Below are positions 30,111 to 41,592 of a stretch of DNA of 64,000 nucleotides, piece by piece. Source of the DNA: Sphingomonas sp. (lineage in GTDB: Bacteria; Pseudomonadota; Alphaproteobacteria; Sphingomonadales; Sphingomonadaceae); NCBI RefSeq assembly GCF_004799495.1, contig NZ_SSMY01000011.1:186001-250000 (forward strand), read 5' to 3'. The notes beneath the pieces were generated by a model. The model saw nothing but the letters and a program-made list of their open reading frames with translations, did no database searches and was not told where the DNA came from. Both the position numbers and the translations under genes were made by a program. Every line of letters begins with the position of its first letter. Within the stretch, counting starts at the first letter, position 1.

Positions 30111-31856
30111 CTAGGCCGCAACCTCGCGGTCCTCGAACAGGCTCTTCAAGTCCTTCTTGAGAATCTTGCCATTGGCATTCCTCGGCAGCGTTTCGTGGAC
30201 GAAGCGCACCGCGACCGGCGCCTTGAACGCCGCGAGCCGCGTCCTCACCCAGGCCTGCAGCTCGGCCTCGCTCGCCGTCATGCCGGGGGCGAGATGGACG
30301 ACCGCTGCAGGTTCCTCGCCCAGCGTGCGGTGCGGGATGCCGATAATCGCGCAGTCGGTGACGGCGGGATGCTCGTACAGCGCGTTCTCGACCTCGGACG
30401 AATAGATGTTCTCGCCGCCGCGAATCACCATGTCCTTGGCGCGGTCGACGATATAGACGAACCCCTCCTCGTCGAGCCGCGCGAGGTCGCCGGTGCGCAC
30501 CCAGCCATTAACAAACGTTTCGGCCGACGCTTCGGGCTTGTTCCAATATTCCTTCACGATCATCGGTCCGCGCGCCCAGAGTTCGCCGACTTCGCCGATC
30601 GGCAACACGGTGACGCCGTCGTCGGCGCGGATTTCGAGGTCGGCGACCGCGACCGGCGGCCCCGCGCTGGTCGGGCGGTTGAGGTAATCCTCCGCCGCGT
30701 GATGCGTGACCGTCGCCATCGTCTCGGTCATCCCCCAGCCGTTGCCCGGAAGCGCGCCGAATTCCTCGTAGATCTTCTTGACCAGCTCGGGCGCCGAGGG
30801 CGCGCCGCCATAAGCGATCGCCTCGATCGACGAGAGGTCGTATTTGGCGCGGTCGGGATGCTCGAGCAGTTGCCAGGCGATCGTCGGCACGCCGCCGGTG
30901 AAATGGACGTGCTCGCGCTGAATGATCTCCATCGCCTGGACCGGCTCCCATTTGCGCATGAAGATCGACGTGCCGCCGCTCGCCATCATGCCCATCAGCC
31001 CGGCCGAGCAAGCGGTAACATGGAACATCGGGATTACGGTCAACGAGGTGCGCGGCGTCGGGTCGGGGATCGCCTCACCGCGGCGCAGGAAACTGCGCGC
31101 CGACGAGAAACCCGCCGACATGATATTGGTCATCATGTTGCGGTGCGTGCCGAGGGCGCCCTTGGGACTCCCGGTGGTGCCGCTGGTGTAGAAGATCGTG
31201 ACATCGTCGTCGCTGTCGATAGCGACGCGCGGACGGTCGGTATCGGGCAGCGTCGCCCAGCTGTTCGACGCTCCGACGATGTCCTCGAGCGCGCGAGCGC
31301 CCGGGACCGGCTGCGGCGAGCGAGCGACGATCAGTTGCTCCAGACCCGGCATCGCGCTCAGGTGCTCGGCGATCCGCGCATGGCGCTCGGCATCGACGAT
31401 AAGTACCTTCGCGCCCGAATCGTTGATCCCGTATTCGAGCTCGGCGCCGGTCCACCACGCGTTGAGCGGCACCGCGATCGCGCCGATCGTGGTGATAGCG
31501 AAGAACACGACTGGCCACTCTGGCAGGTTACGCATCGCGAAGGCAACGCGGTCGCCCTTCCCCACGCCCATGGCCTGGAGCGCGCGCGCAAGTGTCGCAG
31601 TGGCGCGATAATTCGCCTCGTACGTCACGCGCTCGTCGTCGAGGATCGTAAAGGTGCGCTTGCCATGGGTACGCGACAGGTCGAGCAGCTGGCCCAGGTC
31701 GTGCGGTGCGTTCTTCCACACGCGTGTCGGGACGCCGCGGATCGTCACCGTCTCCATTTCGAACTTCGATCCCGGCGCGGTCAGCGTGGCGGTCGCGTCC
31801 TGCAACGACACCTTCGGCCAGTTCGGGTCCAGCGCGATCACGGGTTCGGTTGACAC
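30111..31856 (-). CDS. AMP-dependent acyl-CoA synthetase/ligase
   Basis: VTIFYTSGTTGSPKGALGTHRNMMTN; C-terminal NANGKILKKDLKSLF. Confidence 0.94.
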   Translation of the reverse strand: MSTEPVIALDPNWPKVSLQDATATLTAPGSKFEMETVTIRGVPTRVWKNAPHDLGQLLDLSRTHGKRTFTILDDERVTYEANYRATATLARALQAMGVGKGDRVAFAMRNLPEWPVVFFAITTIGAIAVPLNAWWTGAELEYGINDSGAKVLIVDAERHARIAEHLSAMPGLEQLIVARSPQPVPGARALEDIVGASNSWATLPDTDRPRVAIDSDDDVTIFYTSGTTGSPKGALGTHRNMMTNIMSAGFSSARSFLRRGEAIPDPTPRTSLTVIPMFHVTACSAGLMGMMASGGTSIFMRKWEPVQAMEIIQREHVHFTGGVPTIAWQLLEHPDRAKYDLSSIEAIAYGGAPSAPELVKKIYEEFGALPGNGWGMTETMATVTHHAAEDYLNRPTSAGPPVAVADLEIRADDGVTVLPIGEVGELWARGPMIVKEYWNKPEASAETFVNGWVRTGDLARLDEEGFVYIVDRAKDMVIRGGENIYSSEVENALYEHPAVTDCAIIGIPHRTLGEEPAAVVHLAPGMTASEAELQAWVRTRLAAFKAPVAVRFVHETLPRNANGKILKKDLKSLFEDREVAA

Positions 31857-31978
31857 ATGCTCTCCGTCTGTCTGTTCGGCGGTTTCATGACAGCCGATTT
31901 GCCGTAACGTTAGAGTTGATTCGCGCGCCGCTCAAGGCAATAGAGGATCAGGTTTAGAAACGAGGGTATGGACGAGCG

Positions 31979-33202
31979 ATGCTGATGAAGGCCCCCCAAG
32001 GTCACGGCTTGGACGCCGCGCGGCTCGACCGGCTCCCGGCTTTCCTGAAGGATCGGTACCTCGATTCGGGGAAGCTGGCGAACGCCCAGCTGCTGGTCGC
32101 GCGCGACGGCGAGATCGTCCATTTTTCGAGTCAGGGCGCAGCGCGCGAGGGCGGCGCGAAGGCGATCGACGAAAGTTCGATCTTCCGCATCGCCAGCATG
32201 ACCAAGCCGATCACCTCGATCGCGTTCATGATGCTGGTCGAGGAGGGCAAGGTCGCGCTCGACACGCCGGTCCATCATGTGCTCCCCGAGTTCAAGGGAA
32301 TCGGCGTGTTCGAGGCGGGCGGCGGGCGCGTACCGTTCCAGACGAAAGCGACCGGTCAGCCGATGCGGATGGTGGATCTGCTGCGCCACACATCGGGGCT
32401 GACGTATGGGTTTCAGCATCGCACCAACGTCGATGCGCAATATCGCCACGAAAAGATGGACGATTGGCACGCCGGGCACGACCTCGACGCGTGGATCGGC
32501 AAGCTGGCGCAGATCCCGCTCGAATTTTCGCCGGGGGAGGCGTGGAATTATTCGGTGTCAACCGATGTGCTCGGCGCGGTCGTCCAGCGCGTGTCTGGGA
32601 TGAAGCTCGACGACTTCTTCCGCACGCGCATTTTCGAGCAGCTCAAAATGGTCGACACCGGGTTCAGCGTGCCCGCGGACAAGATCGACCGGCTGACCGA
32701 TTGCTACACCTTCGTGCCCGGCCAAGGGCGGATCATGTACGACCGCGCGACCGAAAGCGGTTGGGCGACCACGCCGCAATTCCTGTCGGGTGGTGGCGGG
32801 CTGGTGTCGACTGCGCTCGACTATAACCGCTTCTGCCAGATGTGCCTCAACGGCGGCGAACTCGACGGCGTACGCCTCGTAGGCCGCAAGACGATCGAGC
32901 TGATGACGATCAACCATCTGCCGGGCGACTCCGACCTCGCGACGATGTCGAAATCCTTGTTCAGCGAAGCGGCGCTGGCGGGGACCGGGTTTGGGCTCGG
33001 CTTCGCGGTGATGAAGGACCTGGCGCCCGGCATGGTGCAGGGGTCGGCCGGCGAATATTATTGGGGCGGGATGTTCTCGACCGCGTTCTTCATCGACCCG
33101 GTCGAGCGGCTCAACATGGTGTTCATGACGCAGATGAGCCCGTCCAGCACCTATCCGATCCGCCGCGAATTGAAGACGCTAATCTATTCGGCGCTGACCT
33201 GA
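31979..33202 (+). CDS. Serine hydrolase (class C beta-lactamase/esterase family)
   Basis: [38 protein letters not shown] (SMTK = SxxK); [19 protein letters not shown]. Confidence 0.92.
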   Translation: MLMKAPQGHGLDAARLDRLPAFLKDRYLDSGKLANAQLLVARDGEIVHFSSQGAAREGGAKAIDESSIFRIASMTKPITSIAFMMLVEEGKVALDTPVHHVLPEFKGIGVFEAGGGRVPFQTKATGQPMRMVDLLRHTSGLTYGFQHRTNVDAQYRHEKMDDWHAGHDLDAWIGKLAQIPLEFSPGEAWNYSVSTDVLGAVVQRVSGMKLDDFFRTRIFEQLKMVDTGFSVPADKIDRLTDCYTFVPGQGRIMYDRATESGWATTPQFLSGGGGLVSTALDYNRFCQMCLNGGELDGVRLVGRKTIELMTINHLPGDSDLATMSKSLFSEAALAGTGFGLGFAVMKDLAPGMVQGSAGEYYWGGMFSTAFFIDPVERLNMVFMTQMSPSSTYPIRRELKTLIYSALT

Positions 33203-33219
33203 GCCGGTAACAAACGACC

Positions 33220-33287
33220 CGTTCGTGTCGAGCGAAGTCGAGACACGCTGGACGGGAAACGCTTCTCGACTTCGCTCGAAGCGAACG
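33220..33287. repeat. Intergenic palindromic element (24-nt arms, 2 mismatches)
   Basis: cgttcgtgtcgagcgaagtcgaga ... tctcgacttcgctcgaagcgaacg. Confidence 0.8.
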
Positions 33288-33305
33288 GAAATGGAGATAC
33301 CCAGA

Positions 33306-35330
33306 ATGACCAACCCGATCCGCACCGAACGCCATGACGACGTGCTCGTTATCATTTCGAACAACCCGCCGGTCAACGCACTCGGCGCGGCGGTGCGGTC
33401 GGGTCTCGAGGCGGGCGTCAACGAAGGCCTCGCCGACCCTACGATCAAGGCAATGGTGATCCGTTGCGACGGGCGCACCTTCTTCGCGGGCGCCGACATC
33501 ACCGAGTTCGGCAAGCCGATGCAGGGGCCGGGGCTCGGCACGGTGATCGACATGATCGAGGCGTCGGACAAGCCGGTAGTCGCGGCGATCCACGGCACCG
33601 CGCTGGGCGGCGGATGCGAGGTAACGCTGGGCTGCCACTATCGCGTCGCGGTGCCGTCGGCGAAGATCGGCACGCCCGAGGTCAAGCTCGGGCTGCTCCC
33701 AGGCGCAGGTGGGACGCAACGAATCCCGCGTATCGCCGGGGTGAAGCTTGCGCTCCAGATGACCGCGATCGGCGACCCGATCCCGGCCAAGGCCGCCCAC
33801 GAGGCGGGTTTGATCGACAGGATCGTCGGCGAGGATAGCCTCGAAGCCGATGCGATCGCCTTCGCGCGCGAGGTGGCCGACACGCGTCCCCTGCCCCGCG
33901 CGTCCGAAAAGACCGCCGCGCCCGACCCCGAAGCGGTCGAGGAATTCAAGAAGGCCAACGCGCGCAAGTTCCGCGGCTTCGACGCCCCCGCCGCCAACAT
34001 CCGCTGCGTCGAGGCGGCGACCTACGGCAGCTTCGCCGACGGCATCGCGGTCGAGCGCGCCGAGTTCATGAAGCTGATGATGGGCACGCAATCCGCCGCA
34101 CAACGCTACATGTTCTTCGCCGAGCGCCAGGCCGCCAAGGTCGACGACATCCCCGCCGACACGAAGCTGCGCCCCGTCGACAAAGTCGGCGTGGTCGGCG
34201 CGGGCACGATGGGCGGCGGGATCAGCATGAACTTCCTGACCGCCGGCATCCCGGTGACGATCGTCGAGACCGCGCAGGAAGCGCTCGACCGCGGAGTCGG
34301 CGTGATCCGCAAGAATTACGAGAATTCAGCGAAGAAAGGTCGCTTCACCCAAGAGAAAGTGGAGCAGATGATGGGTTTGCTCACGCCCACGCTCAGCCTC
34401 GACGAGCTCGCCGATTGCGACCTCATCATCGAGGCGATCTACGAGAATATGGACGTCAAGAAGGAGCTGTTCGGCAAGCTCGACGCGATCGCCAAGCCCG
34501 GCGCGATCCTCGCGTCGAACACCAGTTACCTCAACGTCGATGAGATCGCCTCCGCGACCCAGCGGCCCGAGGACGTGATCGGCATGCACTTCTTCTCGCC
34601 CGCCAACGTCATGAAATTGCTAGAAGTGGTACGCGGCGCCAAGACCGCACCCGACGTGCTCGCGACGGTGATGGCGCTGGCCAAGCCGATCGGCAAGGTC
34701 GCGGTCGTCTCGGGCGTGTGCCCTGGGTTCATCGGCAACCGCATGCTGTCCCAACGCGGCGCGCCCGCGAACACGATGCTGATGCAGGGTGTCCCGCCCG
34801 AGCGGATCGACAAGGCGCTGGTCGATTTCGGGATGCCGATGGGCGTGTACCAGATGAGCGACCTCGCCGGGGTCGATATCGGCTGGCACCGCGACCCGAC
34901 CCGGATCGAGAGCATCCGCGACGCGCTCGCCGCGAAGGGGCGCTGGGGGCAGAAGACCGGCAAGGGCTGGTACGATTACGACGAAAACCGCAACCCCTCC
35001 CCCTCACCCGAAGTTGCCGAGATCATCGAGGAGTTCCGCTCGAAATCGAACCAGGCGCGGCGCGACTACACCGACGACGAGATCATCGGCGCACTGCTCT
35101 ATCCGATGGTCAACGAAGGCGCGAAGATCCTCGACGAAGGTATGGCGCAGCGCGCATCGGACATCGATGTGGTGTGGATCTACGGGTACGGCTGGCCGGT
35201 CTATCGCGGCGGGCCGATGTTCTGGGCGAACACCGTAGGTTTGGACAAGGTCGTCGCGGGACTGGAGAAGAACGGCGTGCCGGTCGCGCCGTTGCTGAAG
35301 GCGAAGGCCGAGGCGGGCGAGAAGTTTTGA
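33306..35330 (+). CDS. Bifunctional enoyl-CoA hydratase / 3-hydroxyacyl-CoA dehydrogenase (FadJ/FadB-like)
   Basis: N-terminal crotonase ([23 protein letters not shown]) plus [31 protein letters not shown]-binding domain. Confidence 0.95.
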   Translation: MTNPIRTERHDDVLVIISNNPPVNALGAAVRSGLEAGVNEGLADPTIKAMVIRCDGRTFFAGADITEFGKPMQGPGLGTVIDMIEASDKPVVAAIHGTALGGGCEVTLGCHYRVAVPSAKIGTPEVKLGLLPGAGGTQRIPRIAGVKLALQMTAIGDPIPAKAAHEAGLIDRIVGEDSLEADAIAFAREVADTRPLPRASEKTAAPDPEAVEEFKKANARKFRGFDAPAANIRCVEAATYGSFADGIAVERAEFMKLMMGTQSAAQRYMFFAERQAAKVDDIPADTKLRPVDKVGVVGAGTMGGGISMNFLTAGIPVTIVETAQEALDRGVGVIRKNYENSAKKGRFTQEKVEQMMGLLTPTLSLDELADCDLIIEAIYENMDVKKELFGKLDAIAKPGAILASNTSYLNVDEIASATQRPEDVIGMHFFSPANVMKLLEVVRGAKTAPDVLATVMALAKPIGKVAVVSGVCPGFIGNRMLSQRGAPANTMLMQGVPPERIDKALVDFGMPMGVYQMSDLAGVDIGWHRDPTRIESIRDALAAKGRWGQKTGKGWYDYDENRNPSPSPEVAEIIEEFRSKSNQARRDYTDDEIIGALLYPMVNEGAKILDEGMAQRASDIDVVWIYGYGWPVYRGGPMFWANTVGLDKVVAGLEKNGVPVAPLLKAKAEAGEKF

Positions 35331-35346
35331 TGATGAGGTTATCAAT

Positions 35347-35472
35347 CCTCCCCGTTAACGGGGAGGTGGCGCGCGCAGCGCGAAGGAGAGGGCTCACCCC
35401 GTCCGAGGCGCTCGTTGCCCACCCCCTCCACCATGCTTGCGGCATGGTCCCCCTCCCCGTCCCGGGGAGGAT
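35347..35472. repeat. Intergenic repeat bounded by CCTCCCCG..CGGGGAGG palindromes
   Basis: cctccccgttaacggggagg at 35347-35366 and ctccccgtcccggggag at the 3' end. Confidence 0.7.
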
Positions 35473-35478
35473 TTCCGG

Positions 35479-36792
35479 ATGACCGAACTTTCTGCCATCG
35501 AGACCGCCGCGGCGATCCGGTCGGGCGAAACCACCGCCCTGCTCGAATGCGAAGCCGCGATCGCGCGGATCGAGGCGCGCGACGGGGCGCTCAACGCGGT
35601 CGTGGTGCGCGACTTCGACCGGGCGCGGCATCAGGCGCGTGAGATGGACCAGCGGTTGGCGGCGGGCGAGACCGCCCCGCTGCTCGGCGTGCCGATGACG
35701 GTGAAGGAGAGCTTCGACGTCGCTGGCTTGCCGACCACCTGGGGTTTGGAGGCCGCGCGTGAGTTCGTGCCCGAGCGTGACGCACTGGCGGTGCGGAGGC
35801 TCAAGGCGGGGGGCGCGGTGATCCTGGGCAAGACCAATGTGCCGCCGCTGCTCGCCGACCTGCAGGCAAACAACCCGGTCTATGGTCGAACGGTCAACGC
35901 GCATCACGCCGAGCGCGTTTCGGGCGGATCATCGGGCGGGTCGGCGGTGGCGTTGGCTTCCGGCATGGTGCCGCTCGAGCTCGGCAGCGATATCGGCGGG
36001 TCGATCCGCGTCCCCGCCGCGTTCAACGGCGTGTGGGGACACAAGCCGACCTTCGCCGCGCTCGGCCGGGACGGCCATGCCTTTCCGGGCACCGACGGCG
36101 CGCCGGGCGAGCTGTCGGTGATCGGCCCGATGGCGCGCAACCCCGACGATCTGGCGCTCGCGCTCGACGTGCTCGCCGACCACCCGCTCGAACAGGCGGG
36201 CACGCGGCCCGCGAGCGAGTACCGTATCCTGCTGCTCGCCGAGCATCCCGGCGCGAAGGTCGCCGCGCCGATCGCCGACGCCCTCGCGCGGCTCGGCGAA
36301 GCGCTGGCGGCGGCGGGCGCCAAGGTCGACCGCACCAGCGACCTGATCCCCGATCTCGAGGCGCAGCAGCGCAACTACATGAAGATGCTCAACATCACGA
36401 TCGCGCGCGGCGTGCCGCAGGATGGATCCGCGCCGACCACCTTGATCGAATGGTTCGACCTGCGCGACCAACAGGCCCGCAACAAGCGCGCGTGGAACCG
36501 GCTGTTCGGCCAGTATGATACGGTGATCGCACCGACGCTCGGCATCACCGCCTTCGCGCACGACGATACGCCTCTGCCCAAGCGCATGATCGACATCGAC
36601 GGCGAGGCGACGCCGTTCGGGCTGCAGTTCGCCTATCCCGGCCTTGCCACCTTCCCGATGCTGCCCGCGACCAGCTTCCCGATCGGTACCGACCCGGACG
36701 GCCTGCCGATCGGTGTCCAGGCGATCGCCGACACGTACAAGGACCACACCGCCATCGCCGTCGCGCGGCTGGCGCACGGAGTGATGCAATGA
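35479..36792 (+). CDS. Amidase (amidase signature family)
   Basis: SGGSSGGSAVALASGMVPLELGSDIGGSIRVPAAFNGVWGHKPT. Confidence 0.94.
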   Translation: MTELSAIETAAAIRSGETTALLECEAAIARIEARDGALNAVVVRDFDRARHQAREMDQRLAAGETAPLLGVPMTVKESFDVAGLPTTWGLEAAREFVPERDALAVRRLKAGGAVILGKTNVPPLLADLQANNPVYGRTVNAHHAERVSGGSSGGSAVALASGMVPLELGSDIGGSIRVPAAFNGVWGHKPTFAALGRDGHAFPGTDGAPGELSVIGPMARNPDDLALALDVLADHPLEQAGTRPASEYRILLLAEHPGAKVAAPIADALARLGEALAAAGAKVDRTSDLIPDLEAQQRNYMKMLNITIARGVPQDGSAPTTLIEWFDLRDQQARNKRAWNRLFGQYDTVIAPTLGITAFAHDDTPLPKRMIDIDGEATPFGLQFAYPGLATFPMLPATSFPIGTDPDGLPIGVQAIADTYKDHTAIAVARLAHGVMQ

Positions 36793-37943
36793 GCGACCTC
36801 GACCAATTCCGCGCCGACACTCGCGCCTGGCTGGAGGCGAATTGTCCACCCGAGATGCGCGAGCCGGTGCGCAGCGACAAGGATGCGGTGTGGGGCGGCC
36901 GCGACCAGTCGATGCTGAGCCCGGCGCAGAAGGAGTGGATGGACAAGATGGGCGCGCGCGGCTGGACCGTGCCCGACTGGCCGAAGGAATATGGCGGCGG
37001 CGGGCTGTCGCCGGCCGAAACCAAGATCCTGCGCGAGGAAATGCAGCGCATCCGTGCGCGCAACCCCCTCAATTCGTTCGGCATCTCTATGCTCGGGCCG
37101 GCGCTGCTCAAATACGGCACCGAGGAGCAGAAGCTCGAGCATCTCCCCAAGATCGCGCGCGGCGAAATCCGCTGGTGCCAGGGCTATTCGGAGCCGGGCG
37201 CCGGGTCGGACCTCGCCGGCCTGCAAACCTCGGCCGAGGACAAGGGCGATCATTACCTGGTCAACGGGCAGAAGGTGTGGACGAGCTACGCCGACCAGGC
37301 CGACTGGATTTTCTGCCTTGTCCGCACCGACAAATCGGTCAAGCAGGCCGGGATCAGCTTCCTGCTGTTCGACATGGCGAGCGAAGGCGTCTCGACCAAG
37401 CCGATCCTGCTCATCTCCGGCTATTCGCCGTTCTGCGAGACCTTCTTCGACAATGTTAAAGTCCCCAAGCAAAACCTTGTTCATGAAGAGAACAAGGGCT
37501 GGGACGTCGCCAAATACCTGCTCGGTCACGAGCGCGAGATGATCAGCGGCATGGGCCTCGGTGCCGCGGGCGGCAATCCGCTGGTCGAGGCCGCCAAGAA
37601 GGGCGCCGACCCGATCCTGCGCGGCCAGATCGCGCTGTTTGAGGTGCGTGCCAAGGCGTTCAATGCGATGTCGGAAAAGTTCATCGACGAGCTCAAGGCC
37701 GGCAAGGCGCACCCCGCGCAGCCCAGCATGATGAAATATTACGGCACCGAGCTGAACAAGTCGCGCCACGAACTGCTGATGGCGACGGGCGGCTCCGACG
37801 CGCTCGAATGGGAAAGCGAGCGGTCGAACAAAGGCAGCGGCCCGCGCGCATGGCTGCGCACCAAGGCTAATTCGATCGAGGGTGGCACGAGCGAGGTCCA
37901 GCTCAACATCATTTCGAAGCGGATCCTGGAATTGCCGTCCTGA
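36789..37943 (+). CDS. Acyl-CoA dehydrogenase (large-type partner, pair 1)
   Basis: GWTVPDWPKEYGGGGLSPAETK...WCQGYSEPGAGSDLAGLQT...IEGGTSEVQLNIISKRIL. Confidence 0.93.
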   Translation: MSDLDQFRADTRAWLEANCPPEMREPVRSDKDAVWGGRDQSMLSPAQKEWMDKMGARGWTVPDWPKEYGGGGLSPAETKILREEMQRIRARNPLNSFGISMLGPALLKYGTEEQKLEHLPKIARGEIRWCQGYSEPGAGSDLAGLQTSAEDKGDHYLVNGQKVWTSYADQADWIFCLVRTDKSVKQAGISFLLFDMASEGVSTKPILLISGYSPFCETFFDNVKVPKQNLVHEENKGWDVAKYLLGHEREMISGMGLGAAGGNPLVEAAKKGADPILRGQIALFEVRAKAFNAMSEKFIDELKAGKAHPAQPSMMKYYGTELNKSRHELLMATGGSDALEWESERSNKGSGPRAWLRTKANSIEGGTSEVQLNIISKRILELPS

Positions 37944-37979
37944 TCGCCACCTTCGCGTAGACGAACAAGAAAGACTCAT

Positions 37980-39107
37980 ATGCCTTTGTATCTGAACGAC
38001 GAACAGGCGATGCTGCGCGACACGGCGAGGGATTTCGTCGCCGAACATGCGCCGGTCAAGCATATGCGGGGCTTACGCGACACCAACGACGCGACCGGCT
38101 TTTCGCGCGACCTGTGGAAACAATTTGCCGAGATGGGCTTCACCGGCATCCTGATTGGCGAGGACGATGGCGGGCTCGGCCTCGGCCATGTCGAGGCGGG
38201 CGTGGTGCTGGAGGAGATCGGGCGCAACCTCTCCCCCTCCCCGTTCCTTGCCACCGCTGTCGCCGCGGTCGAAGCGCTCAAGGGCACCGCGCAGGCGGGC
38301 AAATATTTCCCAGGTATCCTGGCGGGCGAGACCGTGGCGGCGTTGGCGATCGACGAGGCAGCCAAGTTCCGCGATTCGGTCGCGCTCAAGGCCGAGCGAT
38401 CGGGCAACGGGTTCAAGCTGTCGGGCAGGAAGCAGTTCGTCACCCACGGCCATGTCGCCGACCTGATCATAGTAGCCGCGCGTACCGCCGGGGCGGCCGA
38501 TGACCAAGACGGCGTGACGCTGTTCGCGGTCGACAAGGGCGCCGTCGGCCTCACGGCCGAGGCCGAACGGCTGGCGGACTCAAGCCTCGCCGCGCGGCTC
38601 GAGTTCGACGGCGTCGAAGTCACCGCCGATGCGGTGATCGGCGAAGTCGACGCTGGGCGCGACCCGCTCGATCGCCTGTTGCGTGCGGGCCGCACCGGCG
38701 CCGCATCCGAACTACTCGGCGTCGGCGGCGGCGCGATGGATATGACGGTCGACTACCTCAAGCAGCGCAAGCAGTTCGGCGTCCTGATCGGCAGCTTCCA
38801 GGCGCTCCAGCACCGCGCCGCGCACCTCTACAGCGAGATGGAGGTCGCCCGCGCCGCCACGCTTCGCGCCCAGCAGATGCTCGATAGCGCATCTGATCGC
38901 GCCGACGAAGCCGTCTCGGTCGCCAAGGCGCAGGCGGGCCTCGCGACGATGCTCGCCGTCCAGGAGGGCGTCCAGATGTTCGGCGGGATCGGGATGACCG
39001 ACGAGTTCGACATCGGCTTCTATATGAAGCGCCAGCGCGTGCTTGCCGAGATGTTCGGCGATGCGAACTTCCATGCCGACAAATTGGCGCGTAACGCCGG
39101 TTACTGA
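37980..39107 (+). CDS. Acyl-CoA dehydrogenase (second partner, pair 1)
   Basis: LNDEQAMLRDTARDFVAEHAP...YLKQRKQFGVLIGSFQALQHRAAHLYSEME...MFGGIGMTDEFDIGFYMKR. Confidence 0.93.
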   Translation: MPLYLNDEQAMLRDTARDFVAEHAPVKHMRGLRDTNDATGFSRDLWKQFAEMGFTGILIGEDDGGLGLGHVEAGVVLEEIGRNLSPSPFLATAVAAVEALKGTAQAGKYFPGILAGETVAALAIDEAAKFRDSVALKAERSGNGFKLSGRKQFVTHGHVADLIIVAARTAGAADDQDGVTLFAVDKGAVGLTAEAERLADSSLAARLEFDGVEVTADAVIGEVDAGRDPLDRLLRAGRTGAASELLGVGGGAMDMTVDYLKQRKQFGVLIGSFQALQHRAAHLYSEMEVARAATLRAQQMLDSASDRADEAVSVAKAQAGLATMLAVQEGVQMFGGIGMTDEFDIGFYMKRQRVLAEMFGDANFHADKLARNAGY

Positions 39108-40015
39108 TGGCCGAAGAAGACCCCGCCCCCCGCAAACGCTCGCCCGAGGAACTCGTCGCGGGCCTCGTCACGCTGCTCGACGTCGAGGAGCTCGACACCG
39201 ATCTGTATCGCGGGATGAAGCTGCCCGGCGGGCGCGGGCGCGTGTTCGGCGGCCAGGTGATCGGCCAAGCGCTGCAGGCGGCGCAGCGCTCGACCGAGGG
39301 CAAGGACGCGCACTCGCTCCACGCCTATTTCATGCGCGCGGGCGATGATGCGCTGCCGATCGTGTACCGCGTGGTGCGCGATTTCGACGGCAAGAGCTTC
39401 GCGACGCGGCGTGTGATCGCGACGCAGAACGGCCAGCCGATCCTCAACATGGCGGCGAGCTTTCAGATCGCCGAGGGCGGGCTGCACCACCAGGACGCCT
39501 TCCCCGCCGACATCCCGCCGCCCGAAGAGCTCAAGTCCGAAAGCGAACTCCGCGTCGAAGCGGCGCAGCACATGCCCGAGGAGCACCGCGCGCGGTTCCT
39601 GCGCTGGGCCAGCCCGATCGATGTCCGCCCGCTCCATCCGCGCAACTGGTTCTCGCCCGTCGCGCGCGACCCGGTGACCTATAGCTGGATCAAGGCACTC
39701 GCCCCGCTCGGCGACGATACCGCGATGCACCGCGCGATCCTGGCGTACGCCAGCGACATGGGGCTGATGGCGACGAGCATGATGCCACACGGGGTCAACT
39801 GGATGACGCCGGGGATGCAGACCGCCAGCCTCGACCATTCGATGTGGTTCCACGAGGATTTCCGCGCCGACGACTGGCTGCTCTACGCGATGGACAGCCC
39901 GTGGGCCGGGCACGGCCGCGGCATGAACCGCGGGAGCATCTTCACGCGCAACGGGCGGCTGGTCGCGAGCGTCGCGCAGGAAGGCTTGATCCGCAAGCGC
40001 GAGCCGCGGGCTTAA
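39107..40015 (+). CDS. Acyl-CoA thioesterase II (TesB-like)
   Basis: [30 protein letters not shown]...[12 protein letters not shown]...[19 protein letters not shown]. Confidence 0.93.
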   Translation: MAEEDPAPRKRSPEELVAGLVTLLDVEELDTDLYRGMKLPGGRGRVFGGQVIGQALQAAQRSTEGKDAHSLHAYFMRAGDDALPIVYRVVRDFDGKSFATRRVIATQNGQPILNMAASFQIAEGGLHHQDAFPADIPPPEELKSESELRVEAAQHMPEEHRARFLRWASPIDVRPLHPRNWFSPVARDPVTYSWIKALAPLGDDTAMHRAILAYASDMGLMATSMMPHGVNWMTPGMQTASLDHSMWFHEDFRADDWLLYAMDSPWAGHGRGMNRGSIFTRNGRLVASVAQEGLIRKREPRA

Positions 40016-40812
40016 ACCGCCGTCCGCCCATATTCCTGCTTGGTCACCGGGTGACTCGACGACAGCCCACCATCGACCGCGATCGCCTGGCCGTTGACGT
40101 AGCTCGCGGCATCGGAGGCGAGGAAGGCGGCGACCTCGGCCAGTTCCTCGGGCTGCGCACCGCGGCGCAAGGGATTGAGGCGGCCGACGCGGTCCATCTT
40201 CCCCGCTTCGCGCGCATAATCGAAGGTCGGCTTGGTCATGCCCGTCTCGGTCAGCCCGGGGCAGATCGCGTTGACGCGGACGTTCGATCCGGAGAGCTGC
40301 TGCGCCGACGTCTTGGCGAGGTTGATCACCCCCGCCTTCGACGCCGAATAGGCCGGCGATCCCGCGCCCGACCGGATGCCCGCGACGCTCGCGGTCAGCA
40401 CGATCGCCCCGCCGCCGCGCTCGGCGATCCTCGGCGCGGCGTGCTTGATCGCCAGATACGGCCCGATCAGGTTCACGCGGAGCACTTCGGTGATCAGCGC
40501 GACGTCGGTGTCGAAGATGTTCGCCATTCCGCCCGAAATCCCCGCATTGGCGAAGATGATGTCGAGCCCGCCGAAGCGATCGACCGCGAGTTGGACAGTG
40601 CGGATCACGTCCTCCTCCAGCCCCGCATCCATCTGGATCGCGACCGCGGTGCCGCCGGCGTCGGTGATCGTCTTCGCGGTGGCATCCGCGCCATCGGTCT
40701 TGTCCGCCACCACGACGCGTCCGCCCTCGCGCGCGAACAACAACGCGGTGGCGCGGCCGATGCCCGATCCGGCGCCGGTGACGATGATCGACTTGTCGGT
40801 GAAACGTGCCAT
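40012..40812 (-). CDS. SDR family oxidoreductase
   Basis: [24 protein letters not shown]...[13 protein letters not shown]; start M of MARFTDKS. Confidence 0.92.
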   Translation of the reverse strand: MARFTDKSIIVTGAGSGIGRATALLFAREGGRVVVADKTDGADATAKTITDAGGTAVAIQMDAGLEEDVIRTVQLAVDRFGGLDIIFANAGISGGMANIFDTDVALITEVLRVNLIGPYLAIKHAAPRIAERGGGAIVLTASVAGIRSGAGSPAYSASKAGVINLAKTSAQQLSGSNVRVNAICPGLTETGMTKPTFDYAREAGKMDRVGRLNPLRRGAQPEELAEVAAFLASDAASYVNGQAIAVDGGLSSSHPVTKQEYGRTAV

Positions 40813-41576
40813 CAAATCGTCACTCCCCCATCCATTACGATTACCTGCCCGGTAGTGAAGGCGGCGGCCTTCGATGCGAGGAACACCACGCCGCCGGCGA
40901 TATCCTCCGGCTCGCCGATGCGGCGCAGCGGGACCGATCGGCTCGCTGCCTCCTGCCGCTTGGGATCGTCGACCAGCACCTTGGCGAAATCGGTACGGAC
41001 CAGGCCCGGCGCGATGCAATTCACGCGAACGTTGTCGGGCCCGTATTCGTGCGCGAGGTTGCGCGCGAGCTGCATGTCCGCCGCCTTCGACACGCAATAG
41101 GCGCCGATCGCGGTCGAGCCGCGCAGGCCGCCGATCGACGAGATGATGATCACCGATCCGTCCCTGCGCTCGCGCATTTCGGGAACGACCATCGAAATCA
41201 GCCAATGGTTGGAGACGATATTGTTGTCGAGGATCTTGCGGAATTGCTCATCGGTGATGTCGGCTTGCGGGCCGTAATAAGGGTTCGACGCGGCGTTGCA
41301 GACGAGCACGTCGATCCGCCCGAACGCGGCGCGGGTTTCGTCGACGAGGTTCTGCAACGCCGCCTTGTCGGAGATGTTCGCCGCGACGGCGATCGCGGTG
41401 CCCTCGCCGTACTTACCGTTGATCTCCGCGGCGACCGCGTCGCACGCATCCTGCTTGCGGCTGGAGATGACGACCTTCGCGCCGTGCTCCGCGAGCTCGA
41501 ACGCGGAGGCTTTCCCGATTCCTTTCGACGATCCGGTAATGACCGCGACCTTGCCGGTCAGATCGAACAGCGACAT
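40812..41576 (-). CDS. SDR family oxidoreductase
   Basis: [28 protein letters not shown]...[16 protein letters not shown]. Confidence 0.92.
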   Translation of the reverse strand: MSLFDLTGKVAVITGSSKGIGKASAFELAEHGAKVVISSRKQDACDAVAAEINGKYGEGTAIAVAANISDKAALQNLVDETRAAFGRIDVLVCNAASNPYYGPQADITDEQFRKILDNNIVSNHWLISMVVPEMRERRDGSVIIISSIGGLRGSTAIGAYCVSKAADMQLARNLAHEYGPDNVRVNCIAPGLVRTDFAKVLVDDPKRQEAASRSVPLRRIGEPEDIAGGVVFLASKAAAFTTGQVIVMDGGVTI

Positions 41577-41592
41577 GGCACTCTCCCCAGTT

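Noticed and set aside
30081-31853. 590-aa plus-strand ORF opposite acyl-CoA synthetase
   Set aside because: Mirror of the AMP-binding CDS; no domain features, biased composition
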